DNA of 64,000 bases from Marispirochaeta sp. (GCF_963668165.1 NZ_OY764212.1:496001-560000), one strand, 5' to 3'; shown: positions 52,572 through 60,936, numbered from the stretch's first letter. The notes: generated by a model not told the origin, from the letters alone. Made by a program: numbers and translations.

Positions 52572-54224
52572 TTATTTCCAGTCTAATACGCTGGAATCAT
52601 AATCTTCCGGAGGCAGGTAGCCAAGGAGTTCAATGCTGGTCGCTGCCAGAGAACTGATTCCAAGTCCCTCGTTCAGACGGGCGGAGTATTCTCCTTTAGC
52701 GTCAAAATCCACGATTACACATGGCACCGGGTTCAGGGAGTGGGAGGTCTTGGCTTTAGGCTGTCCATTCTCCTTGATTATAACCTCTCCGGTCTTGGAA
52801 TTGTGTTCAAACATATCGTCTGAATTACCGTGGTCCGCGGTCAGAATCAAAGTAGCTCCGGCCTTCCGTGCAGCCTTTTCAAGCCGTCCAAGCTGAAGAT
52901 CCAGGGCCTCCATTGCGCAGACAACGGCCGGATAGATACCCGTGTGCCCTACCATATCCCCGTTAGGAAAATTCAAGCGGATAAAGTCATATTTTCCCTC
53001 TTCCAGGGCGGCGATAACCATATCGGTGATCTCCGCGGCTTTCATCCAGGGACGTTCCTCAAAAGGTACTATGTCAGAGGTAATCTCCACATAATCCTCT
53101 GTGCCGGGATCGAATTTTCCCGTACGATTCCCGTTGAAAAAATAGGTTACGTGGCCGTATTTCTGGGTCTCGCTCACCGCAAGCTGTTTTACTTTAGTGG
53201 CCGCTAAGAACTCACCCATAGTTCGGTCAATGGAAGGAGGCGGTACCAGATATTGTTTCGGCACATGCATGTCGCCGTCATACTCCATCATGCCGGCGTA
53301 TTCTACAACCGGACGCCGAACCCTGTCGAACTTGTCAAATTCGTCATCTTCAAACGCGGAGGTTATCTCCAGGGCCCGGTCGCCTCGGTAATTGAAAAAG
53401 ATAACCGAGTCCCCGTCTTCAATTGTGCCAACGGGTTTGTCCTTGTCCGCGATTACAAAGGGGGGCAAATCCTGGTCAATGGCCTCGGTTTCACGACGCA
53501 AAGTTTCCACAGCTTCATGGGCAGAGGCGAAACTGCGCCCCTCTCCCATTACATGGGTGTGCCAGCCCTTCTCGACCATGTTCCAGTTGGCACCGTAACG
53601 GTCCATGGTAATCTGCATTCTGCCGCCGCCGGAGGCAATCCGGTAATCCATTCCCTGAGCATTCAGGCTCGCGAGGAACTCTTCAAAAGGGTCAATATAT
53701 TCCAGGGCGGAGGTTTCACCAACATCCCGGCCATCAAGAAGAATATGGACCCTGGCCCGTTTAACGCCCTCTTCAGCAGCCTTGGAGAGCATGGCCCTCA
53801 GATGGGAGACATTTGAGTGTACATTACCGTCGGAAAAAAGCCCCAGGAAATGAAGGGTTGACTCTTTCTCTGTGACATTGCTTATAAGTTTTTTCCAGGT
53901 TTCGCCCCGGAAAATTACCCCTTCGGCGATCGACTTGCCAACAAGCTTTGCTCCCTGGGCAAAGACTCGGCCGCAGCCGATGGCATTATGCCCAACCTCG
54001 CTGTTTCCCATATCACTGTCATCGGGGAGCCCTACGGCTTTCCCGTGAGCTTTGAGTTTTGTGGAAGGCCATTCGGCAGTGAGCCTGTCGAAATTGGGGG
54101 TCAGGGCCGCCTTTACTGCGTCCCCCTCGACATATTCGCCGTAACCGACACCATCCATTATTACAAGTACAACAGGACCCTTCCGTCCCTTGTGTTTTGG
54201 ATTCTTCTGCAACGCATCTACCAT
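52572..54224 (-). CDS. gpmI: 2,3-bisphosphoglycerate-independent phosphoglycerate mutase
   Basis: Interconverts 3- and 2-phosphoglycerate in glycolysis. It belongs to the alkaline-phosphatase superfamily. Metal and catalytic residues are in VIMDGVGYG, the phospho-Ser segment DMGNSEVGHNAIG, LNFPNGDMVGHTG and LILTADHGNSDDM. The length of 550 residues is typical of this class. AAGGAT precedes the ATG. It is upstream of the lipoprotein gene. Confidence 0.96.
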   Translation of the reverse strand: MVDALQKNPKHKGRKGPVVLVIMDGVGYGEYVEGDAVKAALTPNFDRLTAEWPSTKLKAHGKAVGLPDDSDMGNSEVGHNAIGCGRVFAQGAKLVGKSIAEGVIFRGETWKKLISNVTEKESTLHFLGLFSDGNVHSNVSHLRAMLSKAAEEGVKRARVHILLDGRDVGETSALEYIDPFEEFLASLNAQGMDYRIASGGGRMQITMDRYGANWNMVEKGWHTHVMGEGRSFASAHEAVETLRRETEAIDQDLPPFVIADKDKPVGTIEDGDSVIFFNYRGDRALEITSAFEDDEFDKFDRVRRPVVEYAGMMEYDGDMHVPKQYLVPPPSIDRTMGEFLAATKVKQLAVSETQKYGHVTYFFNGNRTGKFDPGTEDYVEITSDIVPFEERPWMKAAEITDMVIAALEEGKYDFIRLNFPNGDMVGHTGIYPAVVCAMEALDLQLGRLEKAARKAGATLILTADHGNSDDMFEHNSKTGEVIIKENGQPKAKTSHSLNPVPCVIVDFDAKGEYSARLNEGLGISSLAATSIELLGYLPPEDYDSSVLDWK

Positions 54225-54336
54225 TGTATTATCCTTATGTTTGACTGGCGGAAGACCGCCTGTATATTTCGTATCGAGTCTAAATATATATAATCCCGTT
54301 ACTTAAGAAAAGTCACAAGCAAAACCTTTACACGGA

Positions 54337-55212
54337 TCAGTCAAAAATAACCGTTTTGTTTCCGAATACCAGGATTTTGTGATCCAGATGCAGCCTGACA
54401 GCACGGGACAGAACCATTTTCTCAAGGTTCTTTCCTTTCTGCACAAGATCTACCACCATATCGCGGTGGGAAATTCTTGTAACATCCTGTTCAATAATCG
54501 GCCCCTGATCCAGATCAGCAGTAACGTAATGGCTCGTGGCGCCGATAATCTTTACACCCCGGGAATAGGCCTGGTGATAGGGTTTCGCGCCGATAAAGGC
54601 AGGTAAAAAGGAGTGGTGGATATTGATTATCCGGTTTTTATAACGCTTTACAAACTCATCGCTTAAAATCTGCATATACCGGGCAAGTACTAACAGATCT
54701 ACCTTATGCTTCTTGAGAGTTTCCCACTGCCGAGCTTCATCCTCTGCCTTTTTATCCTTTGAAACAGGCAGATGGTAATAGGGAACCTTGAAGTATTCAG
54801 CAATGGATTGACAATCGCTATGGTTCGAAATAATACATACCACCTCGGCATCCAGTTCCCCTGAGCGCTGCCGGGTCATGAGGTCCCAGAGACAGTGGTC
54901 AAAGCGGGAGACAAAGATCGCCATTTTCGTGACCCGGGTGGAGAACTCCAGGCGCCATTCCATTTTAAACTTTTCAGCAATCGCCTCAAAGGTCTGGGGG
55001 ATCTTGTCTTTTTTAATCGTAAAATCTTTAAGGTCCCATTCAATACGCATGAAAAAGGTGCCCGTCTCATCGTCATTATGCTGATCGGAATGCAGGATGT
55101 TTCCGTTATAGGTAAAGATAAAGTGGGTAACCTCCGCTACGATACCGCGATGATCAGGACAACTGATAAGAAGAGTCGCAGTGTCGCCGGAATTGGGTCG
55201 GTTTGTTGCCAT
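54337..55212 (-). CDS. purU: Formyltetrahydrofolate deformylase
   Basis: Hydrolyses 10-formyltetrahydrofolate to formate and tetrahydrofolate, balancing one-carbon units. An N-terminal ACT domain (LLISCPDHRGIVAEVTHFI) senses amino acids in the known enzyme. The formyltransferase fold follows with the catalytic Asn-His-Asp region (INIHHSFLPAFIGAKPY, VTADLDQGPII). ATG at 55212 gives 291 residues, close to the usual length. The open frame extends to 55338 through the intergenic region. AGGAG lies about 14 bases upstream of the ATG, AGGAT closer. Confidence 0.94.
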   Translation of the reverse strand: MATNRPNSGDTATLLISCPDHRGIVAEVTHFIFTYNGNILHSDQHNDDETGTFFMRIEWDLKDFTIKKDKIPQTFEAIAEKFKMEWRLEFSTRVTKMAIFVSRFDHCLWDLMTRQRSGELDAEVVCIISNHSDCQSIAEYFKVPYYHLPVSKDKKAEDEARQWETLKKHKVDLLVLARYMQILSDEFVKRYKNRIINIHHSFLPAFIGAKPYHQAYSRGVKIIGATSHYVTADLDQGPIIEQDVTRISHRDMVVDLVQKGKNLEKMVLSRAVRLHLDHKILVFGNKTVIFD

Positions 55213-55284
55213 ATCCTGTAAGTACTCCTGTGCTGTTAAAAACAGTATGAGTTGCATTTTATCAAGGCTGCCTGCAAGAGGCAA

Positions 55285-55313
55285 TGGATAGGCTGATGGA
55301 CATCCACTATACT
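55285..55313 (+). promoter_or_regulatory. Possible leaderless promoter of the esterase gene
   Basis: TGGATA (55285-55290), a 17-base spacer and TATACT (55308-55313). The ATG is seven bases after the -10, and no ribosome-binding site is present. Confidence 0.42.
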
Positions 55314-55320
55314 GAACTCC

Positions 55321-56094
55321 ATGAACAAGAGGCCCCACATCGTAAACTCTGCAGAACCACGCTATCTGGCAGGCACCCGGTCAACATCAGTTCTCCTTAT
55401 TCACGGCTGGTCGGGCTATCCGGGACAACTTTACTTTCTCGGCGATAAACTTCATGAAGCCGGTTACGGGGTAATGATTCCGCGACTCCCCGGACACGGC
55501 ACCAATGCAGGAGATTTTCTTGACAGCAGCGCCCGGGACTGGATACGCCGGGCAGAAGATGCTTATATGGACCTGAGCATCAGAGCCGAACGTATTGTAG
55601 TAGCGGGTATCTCCATGGGCGCCCTGCTTGCTCTGCATGTCGGGGCAGTCTTTAACCCCGAAGCTGTTATCGCTGCGGCCCCGGCACTGGCCTTCAAAAA
55701 CCGCAGCGCGTATCTGTCACCTGTTTTACATTACATAATCAAGGAGATCCCCGTCGTCTCAGATACAGTGAGCGAAGATCCTGACGAAAACTTTATACGC
55801 GGCGAATACTGGTCGTCCCGAAAACTTGCGGCAGTCGCCGAACTGGTCAAGGTACGCCATACAGTAAAAAAGAAACTCCCCCTTATCAGTATGCCCCTCC
55901 TGATTCTGGAGGCAGGTCAGGACGAGTTAGTCCCCCCGAAGGCTGTTACCATACTTACCCGCATGGTAACATCAGAGGATGTTATAACCCTTCTCTTTCC
56001 GGAGAGCAGTCATCAGCTGTTCAACGGACAGGAAAAACAGGCCGTTGCAGAAGAAATCATCAACTGGCTTGAAAAACGATTCCCCGAAACCTGA
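55321..56094 (+). CDS. Alpha/beta-hydrolase (carboxylesterase/monoacylglycerol lipase-like)
   Basis: A 257-residue esterase. The nucleophile elbow is VVAGISMGALLALH near residue 99, the acid is D in LEAGQDELVPP, and the histidine is in PESSHQLFNGQEK. LLIHGWSGYPGQLYFLG is the oxyanion-hole region. It resembles Est30-type thermophilic esterases. It diverges from purU and converges on trpR. No ribosome-binding site precedes the ATG. Confidence 0.9.
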   Translation: MNKRPHIVNSAEPRYLAGTRSTSVLLIHGWSGYPGQLYFLGDKLHEAGYGVMIPRLPGHGTNAGDFLDSSARDWIRRAEDAYMDLSIRAERIVVAGISMGALLALHVGAVFNPEAVIAAAPALAFKNRSAYLSPVLHYIIKEIPVVSDTVSEDPDENFIRGEYWSSRKLAAVAELVKVRHTVKKKLPLISMPLLILEAGQDELVPPKAVTILTRMVTSEDVITLLFPESSHQLFNGQEKQAVAEEIINWLEKRFPET

Positions 56095-56098
56095 GAAA

Positions 56099-56410
56099 TT
56101 AACGGGAAGTTCCTGCGCGGGTTTTGTATATCCCGATCATTCTTCCAAAGGCAGAGTCCTCTTTCTTGAGCTCCTTTGAACCACGCGTAATCTTGCACAG
56201 ACTTAAGCCCAGTTCTTTCGCAATATTCCGCTGACTCATTCCCTGATCGATCAGGCGGACAAGGGCCCAGCGCTTGGTAAATTCATCAATCTCGTACTTG
56301 GTCAAAAGACTGCGTAGAAACTCCGCAATAAGATCCCGGTCGTCAGTAGCCGCGATTGCATCCACCAGCTCATTAAATGCCCGTTCCGGGGTCAGGGTGT
56401 CTTGTTCCAT
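56099..56410 (-). CDS. trpR: Trp repressor-family protein TrpR
   Basis: A 103-residue all-helical DNA-binding protein. The TrpR core is clear: LIAEFLRSLLTKYEIDEFTKRWALVRLIDQGMSQ followed by the helix-turn-helix RNIAKELGLSLCKITRGS (written here in pieces under the limit: MSQRNIAKELGLS, CKITRGSKEL). In E. coli TrpR the matching ITRGSN motif contacts operator and tryptophan. ATG at 56410 is chosen; the frame extends to 56449. No trp biosynthesis genes are in the window. A perfect 12-base palindrome lies in its promoter, suggesting self-repression. Confidence 0.88.
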   Translation of the reverse strand: MEQDTLTPERAFNELVDAIAATDDRDLIAEFLRSLLTKYEIDEFTKRWALVRLIDQGMSQRNIAKELGLSLCKITRGSKELKKEDSAFGRMIGIYKTRAGTSR

Positions 56411-56416
56411 AGAATC

Positions 56417-56446
56417 AATATAGTCAAATTTGACACTATTATGCAA
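56417..56446 (-). promoter_or_regulatory. trpR promoter with palindromic operator, possibly leaderless
   Basis: On the minus strand TTGCAT (56446-56441), an 18-base spacer and TATATT (56422-56417), with six bases to the ATG and no ribosome-binding site. The spacer holds GTCAAATTTGAC (56423-56434), a perfect palindrome well placed to block polymerase. Confidence 0.5.
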
Positions 56447-56464
56447 CAACTGTCACTTTGCGCC

Positions 56465-56493
56465 TTGATTTGAGCCTGAAAAGAGAGTAAAAT
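56465..56493 (+). promoter_or_regulatory. Promoter of the ComFB-domain gene
   Basis: TTGATT (56465-56470), a 17-base spacer and TAAAAT (56488-56493). A leader of about 33 bases with GAGAGGAAA before the ATG follows. Confidence 0.62.
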
Positions 56494-56532
56494 TTTAACT
56501 GAATATATTGATTCACCCTGGAGAGGAAATGT

Positions 56533-56808
56533 ATGGCCCTGGAAGAGATCTATGATTTTTCGCAGATTCGCAATCAGGCAGAAAAACTGGTTATAGAAGA
56601 GATCGAACGGCAGCTACCGGAGGAGGAACATCAGAGCAACGAGGAGTTTATTCTTGATATAGCTACCTTCGCTCTTAATCACCTGCGTCCGATTTACAGC
56701 TACACTCTTCTGGGCAAACTGTACACCGACAATCTGGAAGAAAATTATTATAACGATGTAGAGAAGGCTGTATCAAACGCCATCCTGAAAATACGTGGAA
56801 ATCCCTGA
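56533..56808 (+). CDS. ComFB-domain protein
   Basis: A 91-residue protein matching the late competence ComFB family: VIEEIERQLPEE, LDIATFALNHLRPIYSYTLLG and the C-terminal NDVEKAVSNAILKI. ComFB proteins have recently been described as cyclic dinucleotide receptors in cyanobacteria, from memory. That would fit a cell that also makes cyclic di-GMP (GGDEF gene at 29372). It has its own promoter and stands alone. The stop is 11 bases from the convergent sufE. Confidence 0.85.
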   Translation: MALEEIYDFSQIRNQAEKLVIEEIERQLPEEEHQSNEEFILDIATFALNHLRPIYSYTLLGKLYTDNLEENYYNDVEKAVSNAILKIRGNP

Positions 56809-56819
56809 AGTTATCTGCT

Positions 56820-57227
56820 TCAGCTCCCAATAAAGCTCCGGATCCTGCTTTCAAGAGCAACAAGTCCGTTTCTCCTTGAAAGAGAAAGGTGTTCCGCAAA
56901 GCCCAGTTCGGAGAAAAGATCAAGGGCGCAATCCTGGGGAATATCCTGTTCCTGGACCAGGTCGTAACGCATTACAAGAATTGCAGCAAGTCCCTTGACT
57001 ATTGAAGAATCGCTGTCCACAAACAGCCGTAAGGTTCTCGCTCCTCCAGTCTCTTCCCAATATAGAAAAACCCAGACCCGGCTCATACAACCGGTAACAC
57101 GGTGCTCTTCCTTCCTCTCTGCTTCAGGAAATGGATGAATCTCCTTGCCTAAATCGATTATATATTCCAAACGGTCTTCCCATGAGGACAACAGATTCAA
57201 ATCTTCTTGCAGGTCCTTGATTTTCAC
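56820..57227 (-). CDS. sufE: SufE-family sulfur-transfer protein
   Basis: Accepts persulfide sulfur from a cysteine desulfurase for iron-sulfur cluster assembly. The acceptor Cys is in VTGCMSRVWV near residue 47, and the fold segments SSIVKGLAAILV and FSELGFAEHLSLSRRNGL are typical. The start is GTG at 57227 without a clear ribosome-binding site. No sufS or sufBCD is adjacent. Confidence 0.92.
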   Translation of the reverse strand: MKIKDLQEDLNLLSSWEDRLEYIIDLGKEIHPFPEAERKEEHRVTGCMSRVWVFLYWEETGGARTLRLFVDSDSSIVKGLAAILVMRYDLVQEQDIPQDCALDLFSELGFAEHLSLSRRNGLVALESRIRSFIGS

Positions 57228-57288
57228 ACTGATAAACTACGGCTATTTATTCAGGATTACAAGAACAGATACCTGTTTCTATCACATT

Positions 57289-57714
57289 TTAATCATCAGC
57301 CAGGTTGTTTTTAAATAGCTGCAGAGAAAACTTTTCGCTGAGGGCAAAGTCGGTAAAACTCTCTAAACGGGCTGCGATACTACCAGGCATGGCGTGTTCA
57401 ATCTGACACGCAATCTCTTCCGCTTCATCGTTTTTAACCATAAGGATCTCCGCAAGAAAACGCTGCACGATCTGATGTTTATTATAGATTGATTTGGCAA
57501 TCTTCATCCCGCTGGATGTAAGAGTAATGTAGGAATTCTTTTCATAATCGACCAATCCTTTTTCTTTGAGTATCCGAACCGCTCCGGTAACCGAAGGCAT
57601 CTGCACCTTTAAAGCACCTGCGATATCCTTTACCCTTGCAACACGCTTCTCTTTTTCTATATAGAGTATCGCTTCGAGATAGTCTTCAAGGCTCTGTGTG
57701 AGTTTTTGCACCAT
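57289..57714 (-). CDS. mntR: DtxR/MntR-family metal-dependent repressor
   Basis: A 141-residue regulator with the N-terminal winged helix (VKDIAGALKVQMPSVTGAVRILKEKGLVDY) and the metal-binding dimerization domain. Ligand-type residues occur in HQIVQRFLAEIL, EAEEIACQIEHAMP. The C-terminal SH3-like domain of DtxR is absent, as in MntR. A DtxR-like operator overlaps its promoter. No metal transporter gene is adjacent; the target metal (Mn or Fe) is undecided. Confidence 0.88.
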   Translation of the reverse strand: MVQKLTQSLEDYLEAILYIEKEKRVARVKDIAGALKVQMPSVTGAVRILKEKGLVDYEKNSYITLTSSGMKIAKSIYNKHQIVQRFLAEILMVKNDEAEEIACQIEHAMPGSIAARLESFTDFALSEKFSLQLFKNNLADD

Positions 57715-57720
57715 TGGTTA

Positions 57721-57751
57721 TTAGTATAGCCTAACAAAAATAGCTTTTCAA
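57721..57751 (-). promoter_or_regulatory. mntR promoter with DtxR-type operator, possibly leaderless
   Basis: On the minus strand TTGAAA (57751-57746), a 17-base spacer and TATACT (57728-57723), eight bases before the ATG, no ribosome-binding site. The plus-strand 57721-57739, TTAGTATAGCCTAACAAAA, matches the DtxR consensus TTAGGTTAGSCTAACCTAA at 15 of 19 bases and covers the -10. Confidence 0.65.
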
Positions 57752-57781
57752 GATACAGACTTTCGCAAAGGTGATATTTGC

Positions 57782-57834
57782 TTGACGAGAAAGAAAAAAG
57801 AACGTACTGTAAAGACAAATATCGGCCAACGGCC
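57782..57834 (+). promoter_or_regulatory. tetR-type gene promoter and possible operator
   Basis: TTGACG (57782-57787), a 17-base spacer and TACTGT (57805-57810). Downstream GGCC-AAC-GGCC (57824-57834) is a short inverted repeat where self-repression by the TetR protein would be expected. Confidence 0.5.
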
Positions 57835-57851
57835 TAGAGAGAGTAATCCAA

Positions 57852-58424
57852 ATGACAGCAGCACGGGGTAAAAACAATGGAATAGACAACAAACGGAAAA
57901 TCCTGAAAAGCGCCAGGAAAATCTTTCAGAAAAAAGGCGGACAGCAAACCAGCCTGGCGGACATAGCCAAAGCAGCAGGAATCAGTAAGGGCACTCTCTA
58001 TTACTACTACTCAACTAAAGCTGAACTCATATATGATATTACCCATGAACACATGAATTCAATGACAGAGTCGCTTTTAAAGGTTGTCGAGAACAAAGCC
58101 GACAGCATGGACGCAGCGAAAATAATCCATCTTGTCTATGATACCATCATAAAAGCCGAATCCCGGGCAAAGCTTCATCTGTATCTTGTTCAGGAGGCGA
58201 TTATCGGCAACGATGAACTGCAAAAGCGCTTTCAGCATGCATACACGGAATGGCGCCAAATGATATACACCGGTTTACAAAGTATTCTTAAACGCAGAAA
58301 AGACATCGATATTCTCTCCCACGTTCTTTTGACAAGCATTACTGGCGGCATGATACAGCAGCTGCTGGGGATTGAGGATCTTCCTTTGGAGGAAATGTCC
58401 AACTGGCTTATAAATAAACGCTGA
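57852..58424 (+). CDS. TetR-family transcriptional regulator
   Basis: A 190-residue repressor. The N-terminal helix-turn-helix is complete: ILKSARKIFQKKGGQQTSLADIAKAAGISKGTLYYYYSTKAEL (in parts: TSLADIAKAAGISKGTLYYY). The C-terminal ligand domain is helical and family-variable. No obvious target operon is adjacent; the next gene is another regulator. Ligand unknown. Confidence 0.9.
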   Translation: MTAARGKNNGIDNKRKILKSARKIFQKKGGQQTSLADIAKAAGISKGTLYYYYSTKAELIYDITHEHMNSMTESLLKVVENKADSMDAAKIIHLVYDTIIKAESRAKLHLYLVQEAIIGNDELQKRFQHAYTEWRQMIYTGLQSILKRRKDIDILSHVLLTSITGGMIQQLLGIEDLPLEEMSNWLINKR

Positions 58425-58449
58425 AACCCCCTTTTCCATAAATAAAGCC

Positions 58450-58478
58450 TTGACGAATTACACAGCATTCTTTATAAA
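58450..58478 (+). promoter_or_regulatory. Promoter of the XRE-cupin/dehydratase operon
   Basis: TTGACG (58450-58455), a 17-base spacer and TATAAA (58473-58478): five of six at each box. AAGGGG and the start codon follow within 20 bases. Confidence 0.75.
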
Positions 58479-58494
58479 TACTTAAGGGGCTTTA

Positions 58495-59076
58495 GTGTTA
58501 ATGAAAGAAGAAACCCGACACCGATTCGGAGAAATCCTCAGAAATGTCCGAGAACGCCGCGGAATCACCTTAAAAAAGGTAGCCATGGAGGTCGGCGTCA
58601 GCGAAAGTTTAATATCCCAGATAGAGCGCAACAAGGTTTCGCCTTCCGTAGATACACTGATCAGTATTGCAAATGTTCTGGAGATTGATCTTGAGTACCT
58701 GTTTCGCGACTATAAGCGTAAGAAAAACGCGACAATTGTTCATCCGGAGCAGAGAATCACACGAACCTTCCAGGGAGTTACCTACGAACATCTTACGGTC
58801 GTAAGTGATCCCACGGATGAACATTCCATGGAAGCTCTCCTTCTTACCCTTGAAGCCGGAGGGACCCGGGGAGACATGGAGTACGGACATCGGGGTAAGG
58901 AATTGGGGGTCATTCTGGATGGTTCAGGAACACTGACCTATGGTAATAACGTATATACAATTAAAGCGGGAGACTGTGTCTCTTTCGACTCAGATATTCC
59001 TCATAAGCTTGAAAATAACGGAACGTCAGCCCTGCGAGCTGTCTGGATAATAACACCCCCAAAACATACACCGTAA
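58495..59076 (+). CDS. XRE-family regulator with cupin sensor domain
   Basis: A 193-residue regulator. The helix-turn-helix is near residues 12-65 (ITLKKVAMEVGVSESLISQIERNKVSPSVDTLI, quoted in parts: VGVSESLISQIERNK). A cupin fold covers about 110-185 (RGDMEYGHRGKELGVIL, IKAGDCVSFDSDIPHKLEN), which usually binds a small metabolite. It starts at GTG 58495 (five bases after AAGGGG) or ATG 58501. The leuC/leuD-type genes begin 20 bases later, so it probably senses their substrate or product and controls this operon. Confidence 0.9.
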   Translation: MLMKEETRHRFGEILRNVRERRGITLKKVAMEVGVSESLISQIERNKVSPSVDTLISIANVLEIDLEYLFRDYKRKKNATIVHPEQRITRTFQGVTYEHLTVVSDPTDEHSMEALLLTLEAGGTRGDMEYGHRGKELGVILDGSGTLTYGNNVYTIKAGDCVSFDSDIPHKLENNGTSALRAVWIITPPKHTP

Positions 59077-59096
59077 TTAAACGCAAAGGAGATAAT

Positions 59097-60392
59097 ATGG
59101 GACAAACAACTGCACAAAAAATATTTCAAACTCATCAAGTGGATCAACCAGAACCTGGACGCTATGTTCTTAACCTTGATGCTGTATTCTGTCACGAAAT
59201 CACCACCCCCGGCGCGATTCTGGATCTGCAATCCCGAGGTAAAGACAGGGTATTCGATCCGGGAAAGATCAAGGCCGTCATCGACCATGTGAGCCCGGCC
59301 AAGGATTCCAAAACTGCTTTACAGGGAAAGATACTTCGGGATTGGGCCCGGAAACACAAGATTACTGACTTCTTCGATATAGGCCGCAACGGAGTCTGCC
59401 ATGCCCTGTTTCCGGAAAAGGGTTTTGTCCGGCCGGGCTATACAGTTATCATGGGTGATTCCCACACATGTACCCATGGTGCCTTCGGTGCCTTCGCGGC
59501 CGGAGTGGGTACAACAGACCTGGAGGTCGGAATCTTAAGAGGTGTATGCGTTTTTCGTGAACCGGAAACCATGAAGATCGAAGTCCGGGGAAATCTGAGA
59601 CCCGGTGTTTACGCCAAGGACCTCATCCTTCATATTATCGGTGCCATCGGTGTCGGCGGGGCGACAGACAAAGTTATTGAGTTTCACGGGGATGCAATGG
59701 CACAAATGACGATGGAAAGCCGCATGACCCTGTGCAACATGGCCGTTGAGGCCGGAGCAACCAGCGGAATCTGTATGACCGACATAACCACAGTCGATTA
59801 CCTTTGGCCCTTTATCAAGAACGATTACACTTCTGCTGAAGAGGCTCTAAAAGAGTACAGCTGTTTTGCGGCAGATGCTGATGCTCCGTATAGCGACACA
59901 GTGCTGATCGATGCCGCAGACATAGTCCCTTTAAGCACCTTCGGCTTCAAACCGGACCAGGTTAAACCTGTAGCCGATTTTGGAACTACTCCGGTAGATC
60001 AGGTTTACATCGGCTCCTGTACAAACGGACGCCTCGAGGACCTGCGGATCGCAGCCGAGGTACTGAAATCCAACAAGATTGCCCCCGGTGTGCGGGGAAT
60101 TCTCTCCCCGGCGACTCCCATGGTTTACCATGAAGCCCTCAAAGAGGGGTTGATCGATATTTTCATGGAAGCCGGATTCTGCGTTACAAACCCGACCTGC
60201 GGAGCCTGCCTGGGTATGAGCAATGGCGTTCTGGCAGGAGGGGAAGTCTGCGCTTCCACAACAAACCGGAATTTTAACGGCCGCATGGGTAAAGGCGGTA
60301 TGGTTCACCTGATGAGTCCTGCAAGTGCCGCTGCCACAGCCATTGCTGGTCACATTACAAACTCTTCCCTGTATGCAAGGAGTGAAAAATGA
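59097..60392 (+). CDS. leuC: LeuC-type aconitase-superfamily large subunit (3-isopropylmalate/homoaconitate dehydratase-like)
   Basis: Large subunit of an iron-sulfur hydro-lyase that isomerises 2- and 3-hydroxy acids. The 4Fe-4S cysteines are in YIGSCTNGRLEDL (near 299) and in NPTCGACLGMSNG (near 364 and 367). Substrate-site segments MGDSHTCTHGAFGAFAAGVGTTD (quoted in part: GDSHTCTHGAFG) are intact. At 431 residues it resembles the archaeal/HACN branch rather than long E. coli LeuC. AAGGAG precedes the ATG. The small subunit gene overlaps its stop by four bases. leuA and leuB are not here, so leucine synthesis is only one of several possible roles. Confidence 0.88.
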   Translation: MGQTTAQKIFQTHQVDQPEPGRYVLNLDAVFCHEITTPGAILDLQSRGKDRVFDPGKIKAVIDHVSPAKDSKTALQGKILRDWARKHKITDFFDIGRNGVCHALFPEKGFVRPGYTVIMGDSHTCTHGAFGAFAAGVGTTDLEVGILRGVCVFREPETMKIEVRGNLRPGVYAKDLILHIIGAIGVGGATDKVIEFHGDAMAQMTMESRMTLCNMAVEAGATSGICMTDITTVDYLWPFIKNDYTSAEEALKEYSCFAADADAPYSDTVLIDAADIVPLSTFGFKPDQVKPVADFGTTPVDQVYIGSCTNGRLEDLRIAAEVLKSNKIAPGVRGILSPATPMVYHEALKEGLIDIFMEAGFCVTNPTCGACLGMSNGVLAGGEVCASTTNRNFNGRMGKGGMVHLMSPASAAATAIAGHITNSSLYARSEK

Positions 60393-60913
60393 AGAATTTC
60401 TCCGGCCAAGTCCTCTTTCTGGACCGCAGTGATATAAATACTGATGAAATTATTCCCGCGAAATACCTGACAGAAATAACCCGAGAGGCCCTGGGGCCCC
60501 ATCTTTTGGAGGATCTTGTCCTTGACGGATTCAATCCGGATAAGGACATTGACGGGAAAAAAGTAATTGTGACCCGGAAGAATTTCGGATGCGGATCCTC
60601 TCGGGAACACGCTCCCTGGGCACTTGAGGCACGGGGAATTAATATTGTAATCGCCCCCAGCTTTGCCAGAATCTTCAGGCAAAACATGTTTAACTGCGGT
60701 ATGCTGGCGATAGAAATATCCCCTCAGGAATGTGAGAACCTTTTCGCACGTTTTTCAGGCAAAGAGGTGTCCGCTGCAACGGATATGGAGGTACTGGAAT
60801 TCACTTTTTCTTCCGGTTCCTACAAGGTTGAGATTCCGTTCAAGCTGAGTGAGTTTGAAAAAGACCTTATTCAAGCCGGGGGATGGGTAGAATACGCCGA
60901 CGCCAAGTATTAA
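60389..60913 (+). CDS. leuD: LeuD-type aconitase-superfamily small subunit
   Basis: Swivel-domain subunit, 174 residues. The substrate-selecting loop follows INTDEIIPAKYL; here it reads YLTE (26-29), unlike the YLRT of homoaconitases or the YLVY-type of isopropylmalate isomerases as I recall them. NFGCGSSREHAPWAL and the C-terminal helical end are conserved. It is translationally coupled to the large subunit (ATGA) and followed by a strong terminator. Confidence 0.88.
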   Translation: MKNFSGQVLFLDRSDINTDEIIPAKYLTEITREALGPHLLEDLVLDGFNPDKDIDGKKVIVTRKNFGCGSSREHAPWALEARGINIVIAPSFARIFRQNMFNCGMLAIEISPQECENLFARFSGKEVSAATDMEVLEFTFSSGSYKVEIPFKLSEFEKDLIQAGGWVEYADAKY

Positions 60914-60936
60914 AATTAAGCCATTCCTTTTTTCTC

